From positions 125,445,910-125,509,909 of the forward strand of contig OV884011.1 in the NCBI GenBank assembly GCA_930367205.1: a stretch of DNA of 64,000 bases. Direction: 5' to 3'. The DNA is from Acanthosoma haemorrhoidale. Lineage: Eukaryota > Arthropoda > Insecta > Hemiptera > Acanthosomatidae. The notes beneath the pieces are model-generated. The model did not search any database and had not been told where the DNA came from. It saw only the letters and a program-made list of their open reading frames with translations. Below are positions 48,717 through 60,226 of the stretch, piece after piece. Each line of letters opens with the position of its first letter. The first letter of the stretch is position 1. Position numbers and translations under genes: made by a program.

Positions 48717-50016
48717 GTGAGTAACTAACAATTTTATTTAATTAAAAATTGCTTTATTTTTATACCAAAATTTTGTTTTTGTAACTTGTAAAATATACTG
48801 ATATAGATGAAATGAAATTAAGAAAAATTTATGACATTTAGGGTGAGGCAACAGGTTGATTTAACAAAATAAAAATCACTGTGAAGACCAATGAAATTAT
48901 GGTTGTTCCATAGTATTGGTTCATGTTCACATTCAGAGTATGTCAAGAAATTTATTAGTTCGGTACAAATGACACCAATTGGTCATTTCTCTTCAATACT
49001 TTTCTTTATTTGCTTAAATAAAAGAGTTAAACAAACAATTAGTATCATTTAAACCTAATTATACCATTTCTTCCAATCTAAAACCTCATTATATAAAATA
49101 TATAATCCATTCTATCTCCTTTTTTTTCTGTGGTATTATTTTGTTTAATCGCATTTAATATCAAAAAATAATAATAGTTTTAGTCCATCCCTTTTATGAA
49201 GACTTTTAATTTTAAGTATTAAATAAGTATTGAAAGTAGTTAACATAATAATAATGAAAAATGTAAGACTTACTATGCTGGGGGATGAGATTATTGATAG
49301 ATTTTACCTTTTATCTTAGAAGTAGTGTTTTGTGCTAGTCCTTCAGAAACCTGTATCTGTTCAGCTTATAGGATATACTGAGACATTGTTCCTTTATATA
49401 CTTTAAGGAAGATAATGTGGTCGGTTGTTCCCTGAAAAATCCAGGCAAGATTACTGATCTTCACATTTTAATTTAATTTAGCATAAAATGTTTTTCCCTA
49501 AAGGTATTTTTATAAGTTCTTTAACCTCACTGTTGAATTAACACAATTTAATTAGACTTTTTTTACATCTACGATTTCCAATCAGTTAAGTCAATCTGTG
49601 GATTCTATTTAGAATTAGAATTTTGATTTCCAAATCAAGCTCGATCATGAAGGAGGAAGTCCCTCAACTAAAAGCTTGATACTGAAAGGAGAGTCATCCG
49701 ATGAAAAACTGACCTTGAGAGGGTAGTCATTGACCCATCAGTGGAAGGAGGGAGTTAGCCATTTAAGTACTAGCCAAGGTTGATCTGGAAGGAAGGAATA
49801 CCAAATCCTAAAGCTTGAACGTGAAGCATTATGATTAGTTTTATGGCTACAAATACTGATGCTACTACTTGCCAAACAGATGTAGAATATAATGACCCGC
49901 TCTCTAGCCAATTATGCTATGCACCCCACCCTCTTTACATATTATGTTACAATTATTCAAATCACAGTACATGTTATGATTATATTTATAACCTTTTATA
50001 CTTATTTTTTTCACAG
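48717..50016. other. Gene 2 intron
   Basis: No recognised element. Confidence 0.4.
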
Positions 50017-50046
50017 GTTGTACAAAGATTAGCTATGGATGAAAAC
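50017..50046 (+). CDS. Gene 2, 30-nt microexon
   Basis: A T-rich tract and CACAG precede GTTGTACAAAGATTAGCTAT..., ten codons VVQRLAMDEN, followed by the strong donor GTAAGT. It is phase 0 on both sides, so it could be included or skipped without changing frame, as neuronal microexons are. Confidence 0.5.
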
Positions 50047-51065
50047 GTAAGTTATTTGATTTATTTGTCATTATAATGATTCATAGACCAACATTGCCTT
50101 GGTAATATGTTTCTAATTATGAAATAAATGTTTATAAATTTATGAAAACTATATATCCCAAATGACAAAAATCCTGTAAAGTGGTTATTAGAGAGAAAAA
50201 TTCAGTGCTAAAAATATGTAAATATTTTTGTTGAATAATGCCACTTAATATATAACCTCTGTAGTATCCAATACCTGTCTTATAAAGAAACCTCAATAAA
50301 ATTTCCCCACTCTGACTCATGGCTGTTGGCCAACTTAACTCACAAATTGACTGCCAAAAGCAAAGGCAATAACTAACTAAGGAGTAAGAACAAAGATTAT
50401 GTATGCTCTCTCCTAAACACTGGTATGTATAGGCAACCTCTCCCCATCCCACCAAGATGGTTATTCTAAAGGGTCACTAAAGGGTTTTTCTATGGCTCTT
50501 TCCTTTGGTTACCTCCTTTCATTGATAAGGGTCACAGGGCTTTTCATATTTGTTTTTGTTCCAACGCCTAAATAAAAATGGGGATATTCTATCTAACCAT
50601 TATTTGTTATAAAATAAAACTTAATTTTACCATAAAATTATCATCACACTATATATACTCTTTTCTCAACCCCATGCTTCTCACCTCAGACTGTCTTATG
50701 TCAACCTTCTGGAGGAAAAACAGACTTGCTCTTGAGTGGATGATTTGGTGGGGATATTGACTTAAGATGGTGGAAAATTTTCATAAAGATGTTAGACTTT
50801 CATCAATTAAATTCATCAGCCTAAGCCAATACCCGACTAATTCATCCATGCATTTATAAATTCCCAGCTAACAATGAGCTCCCCCCCACTGTTAGCTTTG
50901 GTTCAACCAGCATCTCAACAAAATAGGTTTTCCAATGTGAAAAGTACACAAATAAATATAAATATCAAACAATATATTTAATTATAAATTTGTTTAAAAT
51001 AAAACTTTTTACTAATGTATTATTCATATAAATATTTATTGTTGGTTAATTTTAATTATTTACAG

Positions 51066-51134
51066 ATCTCAGATTCAGGAAAAAGCGATTTCAAAGGTGT
51101 AAACATGCAAGATCCAATGATAGTCATGGTTGTT
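51066..51134 (+). CDS. Gene 2, 23-codon exon
   Basis: Acceptor ATTTACAG, donor GTGAGT. It encodes ISDSGKSDFKGVNMQDPMIV then MVV. Phase 0 on both sides, so it too is a cassette that keeps the frame. Confidence 0.5.
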
Positions 51135-51299
51135 GTGAGTATTAGATTATTAAGGTTGATTCGTGACTAGTAAGTTTTATTTAATTTAAACATGGTTTTT
51201 GGATATCAATGTGAATTTTCAACTTAACTCAATTATTTGCAAATGAAGTGGATCATTTAAGATTCAACAAAAATAAAACTGTAATGACCAACAGAAAAA

Positions 51300-51560
51300 A
51301 ATAAAGCTGTACCTTGTTTTTTCATCTCGAGCATTGATTGCTGCTTGAAGAAGATGAGGCATACTTTTTATTAGAATTTTCCTGCTATCTTGTGGGATCC
51401 TCTCCTAGTCCTCCAAGTGTGTTGTTTGGAGTTTACCCAGAGTCTGAGAAAGGGTATTCTGTCCTGAAATCCTTCTTTGAAGTTTATCTCTTAAATTTTC
51501 AATGGGTTTTAGGTCTGATGAGGAAGTAGGGACATCCAGGCTTCAAATTTCTCGATGCTA
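51300..51560 (-). pseudogene. Tc1/mariner transposase C-terminal fragment
   Basis: On the minus strand: DVPTSSSDLKPIENLRDKLQ, a decayed form of the Tc1 SPDLNPIENLW motif that holds the last catalytic acidic residue, then a TAG, then ERIPQDSRKILIKSMPHLLQ and AAINARDEKTRYSF, matching the usual Tc1 C-terminus. Only the last 80 or so residues remain. It sits in an intron of gene 2. Confidence 0.85.
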
Positions 51561-51920
51561 TAAGAATTTGTTTACGAGTCTAGTTCTGAGAGGTCTAGTA
51601 GCATTGTCGTCCTAAGAATGTAAGAAAGAGAGGACATAAGCAGCAAGGTAGCCTTGACAAAAGATTTGGGTCCTGATGGAAAGAGTAGAATTGGGAGACC
51701 AAAATTAAGGTAGGACAAGGATTCAAAGATTTTAATAGGAGATGGTTAGTTGGATGAGGTTAATGGAGATTAGTTGAACAGAGGTATCAGGAGTCTCAGC
51801 CGCGGCATGAAAAAGCAACTTTTTGTTGGAAAGTCTAATAAATACATAAATAATAATTTTGTAAAATATGTTTTGGTTTGTTATATATATATATATTTAT
51901 TAATATGTTTTCATTTTTAG

Positions 51921-51978
51921 AGCCCTGGAAATGATGAAGAAGGAGTTGGAGGAATAAGACCTAAAGGTGATGACAAAG
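51921..51978 (+). CDS. Gene 2, acidic/glycine-rich exon
   Basis: Acceptor TCATTTTTAG, donor GTAACG. It encodes SPGNDEEGVGGIRPKGDDK and ends in phase 1, matching the phase-1 acceptor of the exon at 54288. Confidence 0.5.
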
Positions 51979-54287
51979 GTAACGCAATTCTTTTTTGTGT
52001 TAGATTGTTTTAGCTCTAGTGAACTAAGTGAACAAAGAAATTGACACGATTATTTTGTTAAAAATCTAGAATTAATTTTTATGTAGTTTGATACAGTTGT
52101 TTTCATTATAAGGATTAATTATTTTCATTCTATATTATAGTGATATTAATAATAATAATAATAATAAATTTAACCTTGCTGTTAAAAAAACACAATTGTA
52201 AAAACATAATAAAAACATGAACAAAACTTTCCCACATGTGTAACTAACCAACCACTTTTATTGTTTAATCCATTTTTATTTAATAATTACTCCCAAAAGT
52301 TCTAATTTTATAAACTAAACAAATAAATATTTATCGACATTAAAATTAACACTACATTTCTCCTCTTTCCAGATTAAAAAAATATGTATAAATTCATAAC
52401 TCCTTAAAAAGTAATTTCTTAATTCTTTTTCATTATTTAACTTTCATACACAACACTCACACTAAAAACTACAATGTATTCCCAACCTGTTAGTAACACA
52501 TTTAAGATTTAAACTTAACATTTATTGTAAAATTGCATGTTCACTTCCTGAGTCTTATTTCCTACAATTTAACATTTCAACATAAAAAAATTATGATTAA
52601 TTCCCTAAAACAAATTAACCTTATTTTAATTAAAAAATACAAAAGAAACGATTATTTTTCTTATTGCACTATTTGGATTACAACCACATGTCTCTATTTC
52701 AACCTAATCTACAAGAAAAACCTAAGGGATCATTTTTATACATTCCAAAAACAAAAATAAAAAAAAAAATATCATTTTTTTTAACACAATAAAATGATTA
52801 AGTTATGATTATCATTATTATTAATATGCTTATATTAATAAGCTAATTTTATTGGAAATAAAATAGAATATGAATAAAGAGAGTAGGAAGTGTATGAAAA
52901 TATGAAGGACAGTAGGTTCTGTTACTCTCCTGAGAATGTCCCAAGGCAAAAAAACAAAACAGAAATTTGTTTTACAGTGAAATGTATGGTTAATAAATTA
53001 TCTTCAGGAATGCTGTAGTTAAGTTAAAATATTCCTAAGTTTGTGTTTTTGGCATAAAAATAGAATTATTAGACGGCTTTGATCGTCCAATCAATAGCTA
53101 ATCAAGATGCTGATATTAACTGAAAATTAACTATTATTTTTCATTCAATTTACAATTACCATGTATCGGGTCGTCACGAGGGGGCCTAGTTACCCTAGCC
53201 CTACTGATGGAGTGCAAGTTGAATAGGCTATGACCTGGACGATTGCTCGATGACGGGTCTTACTACTGAGGAATCTGACTCCATATTTGATTGGTATGTG
53301 CCCCAACAGTGCACTATGATCAGGAGCAGGAGAAGAGGAACAGGGTAGGTATTATAGGTAGTTTGTGTGGCTTTGGAATGACCATGAATTCACACTTGGT
53401 ATCAAAAACCGAAGGTTAAACGACAATTATAGAAATATAATGGAAAAGTGAACAGATCAATGCTGTACAATTTATATTAATTCCTCAAAATAATCTCTAA
53501 TTATTAAGTATATTAGTATTCTTCATTACAAAAAATACTAATATCAGGTTTTAATAATATTAATAACAAAACAACTTTATTAAACATTTATTTTATTTAT
53601 GATGTTACCTTTATTTCTTTATTTTTATAAACATCTCAGGTTGGGTTCTGACATACTAAACACACATATTTTAACTTTAACTTTAACTAGCTTTAACATC
53701 AATGGCTTTATAATCAGTTCACTTTGAAACGTGGATTATTGCACTTATGATTGGAAATGTAGATGGTTCTGGTACTCACACTTGTCGTCTTGAATTACGT
53801 AACATTGTATTAATTTGTCAAGAGAATTATTCTTTCATGGGTTTCGTTGATCTATGCACCGCTTCAACTCCACAATACTTGTTTATTCATTATATAATTT
53901 TTTTAAAATAACAAAAACCTGTATATAATGTAGCGATGCTACAGGAATTACAAAAATAATTTGTAAATAGATTCCCCTAAGGATCTATTATCTGTAAATT
54001 TAAAGGGGCTATGAAAGAAAAAAAAAAAAAAAGTTTGCTGGTGTATTGTAAAATATACATGGAAAATAAAGTAGGTAAATGCTGCCAATCGGAAATTGAT
54101 ACAGTTGTGTTGGTAGATGCAGACAATGGTAACAAAAGTTTTTTTTTTATGTAACAACAAAAATATAATATTAAATTTTATTCTCCTATTATTATAATTA
54201 TTTTATCAGTAAAAAATAATGTTAAAAACATGCCATATTTTGTATTATTATTATTATTATTATTATTATTTTTAATTTGTGGAACAG
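51979..54287. other. Gene 2 intron
   Basis: AT-rich with (TAA)n at about 52150-52170 and (TTA)n at 54243-54270. A GC-richer patch at 53160-53400 has no recognisable frame. Confidence 0.4.
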
Positions 54288-54367
54288 GAGAAGAGGACTC
54301 AGCGTTATTAATTGGAGATGAAAGTTCAGAAATTAGAATCAATGAAAATGCTGGAAGACAAGAAGAG
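54288..54367 (+). CDS. Gene 2, acidic exon
   Basis: A (TTA)n tract and GGAACAG precede GAGAAGAGGACTC..., which completes a glycine codon from the previous exon and encodes EEDSALLIGDESSEIRINEN then AGRQEE, ending at donor GTAATT in phase 0. It is the last gene 2 exon I can see. The gene must continue to the right, past the assembly gap. Confidence 0.5.
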
Positions 54368-55391
54368 GTAATTTAATTAACTAATCAGTACTCAACTTAA
54401 TGAGCTAATGAATATTTAATTTTTGCTCACTCTCCACTAAAATCCCATTTACCCGCTGCATACAAATGGAAAACACAACAGCATATATATATATGATTAA
54501 TGATAATAAGCTGATATCATTAGTGGTAGTTATTATTTGGAAATTATTATTAAACAATAGTATAAAACGTGTTAAGTTATATAAATGATTAAAAAAAATA
54601 CATCAAACTACTATGTATGGTTAATAGTGGATTATTCTTAGCAAGTTCAGAATGGTAGTCTCAACAATCACCCATTAGTAAATTTGAGTGATTAAAATCT
54701 TATAAAAAAAGGCATTCAATATTAGTGCCTCTACATCTAATCCATGAATGGACCTTTCACCTGCAACTCACACTCGCCAAACTCATCCCAAAAATTTTCA
54801 TCCAGGTTCCATAACATCGCTTCTTGATATCGCAATACAATTGTTACTGCAGATTATAAGTTTCAAACTGAATGTTAGGGAGAACAATTTCTGCCACACT
54901 TTATTCTTAAATGCCACTATATTAGTAAACATAGATCAGCTACCTGTTTGTATTAATACAATGTGCCTCATCAAAGCAGATCTACAACGGTGATTTTTTA
55001 AATTATTTTTGTAACAAGAAGCATATTATCGTAGCATTTACCAATAACATGACCTTTAGTTTCTTAATTTCTCCGGCATTTGTGGAAGAACCTAACACCT
55101 CCCATTTCATAACCCCTGGAACTGACCGAAGAGGGACTCCTCTCGCGGTGGTGGCCTATTTTATTATCTATGCTCACAGCTTTCAGGCCCACATTTCCAG
55201 TAGTCAGATACCTCCATTTTGTAGCTGAATACTGACTAGAGTTTTGTACCTTCTCCGTCGTTGAGACCCTGGGAAATCGACTAGTTGTAGATACTTCTAC
55301 CCTAGGCTTAACCTACTGGGCTTCCACTAACACCAGAGTACCCCACGTCGCTAAAACTAGGAGTATACATCATTGATACGTGATGATCTTC
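54368..55391. other. Interval up to the assembly gap
   Basis: The 55060-55390 part is GC-richer and may be a third, more distant copy of the LINE-associated repeat seen at 5.4 and 37.3 kb (loosely similar GACCCTGGGAAATCGACTAGTTG and CTACCCTAGG). Otherwise nothing is seen. Confidence 0.3.
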
Positions 55392-55891
55392 NNNNNNNNN
55401 NNNNNNNNNNNNNNNNNNNNNNNNNNNNNNNNNNNNNNNNNNNNNNNNNNNNNNNNNNNNNNNNNNNNNNNNNNNNNNNNNNNNNNNNNNNNNNNNNNNN
55501 NNNNNNNNNNNNNNNNNNNNNNNNNNNNNNNNNNNNNNNNNNNNNNNNNNNNNNNNNNNNNNNNNNNNNNNNNNNNNNNNNNNNNNNNNNNNNNNNNNNN
55601 NNNNNNNNNNNNNNNNNNNNNNNNNNNNNNNNNNNNNNNNNNNNNNNNNNNNNNNNNNNNNNNNNNNNNNNNNNNNNNNNNNNNNNNNNNNNNNNNNNNN
55701 NNNNNNNNNNNNNNNNNNNNNNNNNNNNNNNNNNNNNNNNNNNNNNNNNNNNNNNNNNNNNNNNNNNNNNNNNNNNNNNNNNNNNNNNNNNNNNNNNNNN
55801 NNNNNNNNNNNNNNNNNNNNNNNNNNNNNNNNNNNNNNNNNNNNNNNNNNNNNNNNNNNNNNNNNNNNNNNNNNNNNNNNNNNNNNNNNNN
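55392..55891. other. Assembly gap of exactly 500 N
   Basis: A run of 500 N, which looks like a placeholder length. It cuts the minus-strand gypsy element: the rest of pol and the 3' LTR should lie in or beyond the gap, yet the left flank does not look like that element. Confidence 0.98.
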
Positions 55892-55912
55892 GTTTGGCAA
55901 TAAATTCCATAT

Positions 55913-56170
55913 GAAGGGTTTGCTGCAAAAAGGAGGTAGCTCCATCCCATAGCTGTTGGAAGTTAGAAACACTTTCTTGTGTCAAAAAAAAACCTCTTTC
56001 ATTTGGCACAAAAAGGATGCAGCTCCAATCGTAATATGTAAACACCATAATTGAAAGTAAGCAACAACAATATTTTTACATAACTTAAAGTTTGAATTTT
56101 TTAAACGTTTTGTTTGGTTTCCCAACAAATGGAAAAATTGGAGCTACCTCCTTTTTGCAGCAAACCCTTC
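55913..56170. mobile_element. 258-bp MITE, copy 2, inserted in gypsy pol
   Basis: Same length and same perfect 32-bp terminal inverted repeats as copy 1 at 7936-8193, with about four differences. It is flanked by target duplication ATAT (55909-55912 and 56171-56174). It lies inside the pol frame of the minus-strand gypsy element, and the pol frame is open on both sides when the insert and one duplication are disregarded. Confidence 0.95.
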
Positions 56171-58522
56171 ATATGTTTTATTTGGTTGTAATATTTCTAA
56201 TAGTAATTCCTTTATTTTTTCAATGTTGTTAATATGTAAAGTGTAACGGTTTTTCTCAAATATTTTTTCATAAGTAACTTTATTTGCTCCACGTTTAACG
56301 ATTATTTGATTTTTTTCAACGTTTATGCATTTGTCATTTTCTACTAACCGTACTTGTCCGTTATTACTGTCTTGTGAGTGTTGAGTTATTAAACTTTCTA
56401 AGTCTTCGTTAGTTATTATTGGTAATTCCTCTGTTGCTTCTAAAGTTTCGTCATTATTTAATTCTTCACTGTCAGTTATATCTAATAATTGGTCTATAAA
56501 GGCCTCGTATTCTGGCTTTTCTTCGTCTGGTATATGTAAATTCACTTCTATGTCTTCCAAAGCATTTATTTCATTTCGTCTGGACTAGCAATCTGCTACT
56601 TGATTTGTTTTTCCCGAAATTTGTTTAATTTCAAATTCAAACTCTTGTAATTTCCATATCCATTTCATTATCCTGCTGTTTTTATTCTTCATTGTAAAGA
56701 CCCATGTTAGCGGTTTGTGATCTGTTAGTAATACAAATTTTTTCCCGTAAAGATATGGTTTAAAGTGTTGGGTAAAGTATACTATAAATAATATATCTTT
56801 TTCTATTGTACTATAGTTTTCTTCTGTTTTTGATAGTACTCTCGAAGCAAATGCTATCGGATGTTCTCTGTTGTCAATTATTTGACTGAGTGCTGCGCCT
56901 ATGGCTTGATCACTCGCGTCTGTAGTTAAAATGAATTGTTTGTTCCAGTCGGGGTAAGCTAAAATTGGTGTGTTAGTCATTTGTTTAATTAATTGTTGGA
57001 AACTATCTTCAAATTCTTTTGATTTATAATTTTTTGAATTAATAGCTGCACTGAGAGGTATAGTTATTTTTGCGTAGTTTTTTATAAATTTTCTATAATA
57101 TCCCGTCATTCCTAAGAATCGTCAAAGGGATTTTTCATCATTAGGTTGTTTAAATTCTGAAATAGTTTTTATTTTATTAGGATCTGTTTTTAATCCATTT
57201 TGCGTTACTATTTAACCTAACAATTTTAATTCTGTTTTAAAGAATTCGGTCTTATCTAATTGTATACTTAAATTATTTTTCTTTAGCGTTTGTAACACCC
57301 TTTCAATGTCTTTTAAATATTCTTCTTCGTTTTTAGAATAGATTATGATATCATCGATATATGCCATGGTTCTGGGTAAATTTTCAATTGCCATATTGAT
57401 CATCCTTTGAAACCTAGGTGGTGCGTGACACAATCCAAACGGCATTCTTACGAATTCATAATGTCCTTCGTCTGTGCTAAAGGCTGTTTTTGAAATTGAT
57501 TCTTCATCCATTGGTATTTGATGAAACCCTGACGTTAGATCGATGGTTGTAAAGTATTTTGCTCCTTTTAATTTGTTGAGTAAATCTTCTATGTTTGGTA
57601 AGGGGAGTTTATCATTGGTGGTTTCTGAATTAAGTTTGCGGTAGTCTATGACCATTCTCACTTTCTTAATTCCACTAGCATACATCTTTTTCGGCACTAT
57701 CCATAGTGGCCAGTTATAAGGTGAATTGCTTTTTCCGATTATTCCATCCCTTAACAATTTTTGTACTTCATCTTTTATTTGATTTTTAAATTGCTCGGGG
57801 TACCGATAATTCCTTGTGTAAATTGGGTCATTATTTTTGGTACTTATCCGATGCTTTATTAAATTGGTTGCTTGGAGTTTCTCGTTTTCCTTTTTTATTA
57901 TGTCCCCATTATCGGAAATTATTTTTACTAGTTTATTAGATAATTCTTTTGGTATATGTTCTGTTCTTAATACATTTTTTATTTCCTTTTCGTTTTCCAT
58001 TAAGTTTATTTCGTTTTTTGAGTCTTTAAATCTGAATTTGTTGTTTCCGATCACTATGTGATTTTCCGTACAATTTATATTCATTTTTAAATTCCTCATT
58101 GTTTCGAAGCCTAACAAAATGTCAAACCTATTGGAAAATGGGTAAACTAAAAATTCAGTCAGTTGGTCTATACCCAATGCATTTTTAATAATTACTATAA
58201 CGCTTGAATTACCGTCGGCGTACCCTGTAGGTGTTTTAATAGAAAACTCTTTTTTTATAAATTTAAACTTATGTTTTTTTACTATGTCTGGGTGTATGTA
58301 GTTTTTTGTTGCACCCGTATCTATTAACCACTTGTTATTCTTTAAGTCTATGATGTATGGTAAGTCATTCGTATAATGCAGTTCTTCGCATTGTTTAATT
58401 TCCGTATTTTGTTTATTATTATTTTCTAATTTATTTTCCGAGTATGTTTGGTCTCTTTTATTTTCCGAGTAGGTTTGGTCTCTTTTATTTTTATTTCTAA
58501 GATTTGTCCTGCTCCTTTAAGG
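56171..58522 (-). pseudogene. Gypsy-type pol: protease, RT, RNase H and connector
   Basis: A single minus-strand frame from about 58520 to the MITE, broken by three stops (TAA 57212-57214, TGA 57122-57124, TAG 56585-56587). Order: aspartic protease with WLIDTGATKN (about 58310), RT with KKVRMVIDYRKLN, FTTIDLTSGFHQIPM, RMPFGLCHAPPRFQ and the catalytic MAYIDDIIIYSKN (about 57350), the GYYRKFIKNYAKI segment, RNase H with TTDASDQAIGAALSQ (about 56910), STIEKDILFIVYF and LLTDHKPLTWV, then an acidic connector before integrase. The MITE and the gap remove integrase. A 27-bp tandem duplication lies near its start. Confidence 0.93.
58432..58485 (-). repeat. 27-bp tandem duplication at gag-pol junction
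   Basis: Two adjacent 27-bp units differing by one base. The length is nine codons, so the pol frame is kept, repeating KRDQTYSEN. Confidence 0.9.
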
Positions 58523-58618
58523 GAGGTGGATTGATTTGTTATTTTATTATTATTTAAACTTTTATTATTATTTAAGATTGGTCCTGCTCCTATAAGGGAG
58601 GTGGATTGTTTTGTTATT
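58500..58618 (-). repeat. 44-bp direct repeat at gag-pol junction
   Basis: Units 58500-58543 and 58575-58618 differ at three positions and both contain GGTCCTGCTCC/TGTCCTGCTCC and AAGGGAGGTGGATTG. The repeat lies where the gag frame ends and the pol frame begins, and may affect the frameshift region. Confidence 0.85.
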
Positions 58619-58619
58619 C

Positions 58620-59630
58620 TCTCTCTTGGAGTTCTTGAATTAGTTTGTCCTTGTGGTTTTTGATGTGATGAGCTCTGTCAATAACGGTACGCATTGAAAC
58701 TGTTTGAGGGTAAGCTTGATTAATTATCGGTTGATTCTGTACTTGATTTTGCTGTGGTTGGTTAAAATAATTATGTTGTGCCTGCGGATTCCACTGTTGT
58801 TGGTAATTGTATCGTCATTGTTGTTGTTGTTTTTAGGGTTGTTGCGCGTCGTTATTATTATAATTAATATTATAGCGTGGTTGGTATTGTTGTCTTTGGA
58901 AATTAGGGTTAAAGTTATTGCCTTTATATCCCTGGTAATTATTATGTGGTCTTTGTTGGTATTGTTGTTGTGGTCTTTTAAATTGTTTATTATTATTATA
59001 TTGTTGTCTAGGTTTTTCTTCGGTCGCGTCTTTATTGAATATTCGGTTCCCGTGTACTTGCTCTACCACAAATGAAGCTTCTTTTCTTAAAATATTATAA
59101 ACGTCATTTAAAGTTTTGTATTGTATGTGTTGCAAGAATATTGCTACTGTCGGATGTAAGCTCTTAACGGCTCCTTGACTAATGTCATTGTCGTAACGCG
59201 CGATTTCCTTATCTTTGTCACGTATTTCGTTGTCTGTATAGATTCTAGAGTATAAGTCGCATCTTTTTAGTTGTAGTCGTTCGATGTATTCAATGGGGTT
59301 TTCATTTTGTCTGGGTTTCGCATTGGAGATTTCTCGTGCTAATTGGCAAATGGACCGATTGTCTTGGTAATGTCGTCTAAGAAATTCAAGTAAGTCTATT
59401 ACTGAGGTAAATTGTTTGTCAAATGTCGCGATTTTAGCGTTCCCTTCTAATTTTGTTTTGGCACACATAAGAATAAGCTCTTCATTTCTTACTCTATTTG
59501 GATTATAAGCTTGACAAAATCTTGCTAATAAGTAAGTTACGTTATTAATGTACAGTATTAAATTTTCTGTTTTCCCATTGTAAACCGGAATGAATGTGCA
59601 ATCACTGTTTTTAATTTTTTCGTGTTCCAT
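58620..59630 (-). pseudogene. Gypsy-type gag, nearly intact
   Basis: It starts at a true ATG (59630). 265 codons follow to a TAA at 58833; the same frame then continues past a TGA with glutamine-rich gag-like sequence to about 58620. The N-terminal half looks like a capsid (FIPVYNGKTENLILY, LEFLRRHYQDNRSICQLARE, NPIEYIERLQLKRCDLYSRI); the C-terminal part is rich in Gln, Asn and Arg and lacks a CCHC zinc knuckle. It is the structural protein of the retrotransposon particle. Confidence 0.88.
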
Positions 59631-59976
59631 TTCTACGTTTGTTTCGTTTGAGTTAATATTTCTAATAGAGTTAAGTCTATCGACATATATAATGTAAAAA
59701 AATTAAAATTAAATTTAATACAAGGTTGTTTTCATACCCTGTTGTAGAGTTCTTCACCTAAGAGGTTTCTTCTTAAGGCTTCTTACAGCTCTGGTAGTTG
59801 CCAATGTTTTCTGACCTGAGCGTTGGATATTTAAAAATATCGGCAGTTCCTCCTTGAAGTCGGTTTGTTGAGACTTGCTCCACAGTGACGTCCTTCTCGT
59901 AAGAGTAAAGACAGTAGAGTTTTATCGGATTGTCTATAATCGAATAAAATCTTCTCTTGTCTCGAAAAGCCCTCAG

Positions 59977-59993
59977 GCCCCTGTTTGGGCGCT
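59977..59993 (-). other. Primer binding site of the minus-strand gypsy element
   Basis: On the minus strand AGCGCCCAAACAGGGGC follows the LTR end. It resembles tRNA-Lys type primer sites (GGCGCCCGAACAGGGAC) but begins AGCG instead of TGGCG. Confidence 0.7.
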
Positions 59994-60226
59994 AATTAAA
60001 GCAGCTCTAAAGCAGTAGAACTTTTTAAAAAGAACTTTATTGATTTACAATACACTAATTAAATTATAAATGGCTAAGCTGCTATGAATAATAAATGAAT
60101 GTACTGAATGGAATCACTGAATGGGAATGCTTATCTCTAAGCGAGGAGCTCATATATAGGATAGGAAAAGGACGGTGGTCAGCATTGCGATAGTGAGCTG
60201 ATAGCGAGCTGTGTCATCATTTAACT
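59994..60226 (-). repeat. 5' LTR of the minus-strand gypsy element
   Basis: About 233 bp. On the minus strand it starts AGTTAAATGATGACAC and ends CTGCTTTAATT, terminal sequences like those of gypsy-group LTRs (AGTTA...AATT). It has a TATA box (CCTATATATGAG, complement of 60150-60161) and AATAAA (complement of 60036-60041). Confidence 0.75.

Noticed and set aside
55308..56048. Several long ORFs across the N run on both strands
   Set aside because: They consist almost entirely of unknown residues from the 500-N gap; they are artefacts.
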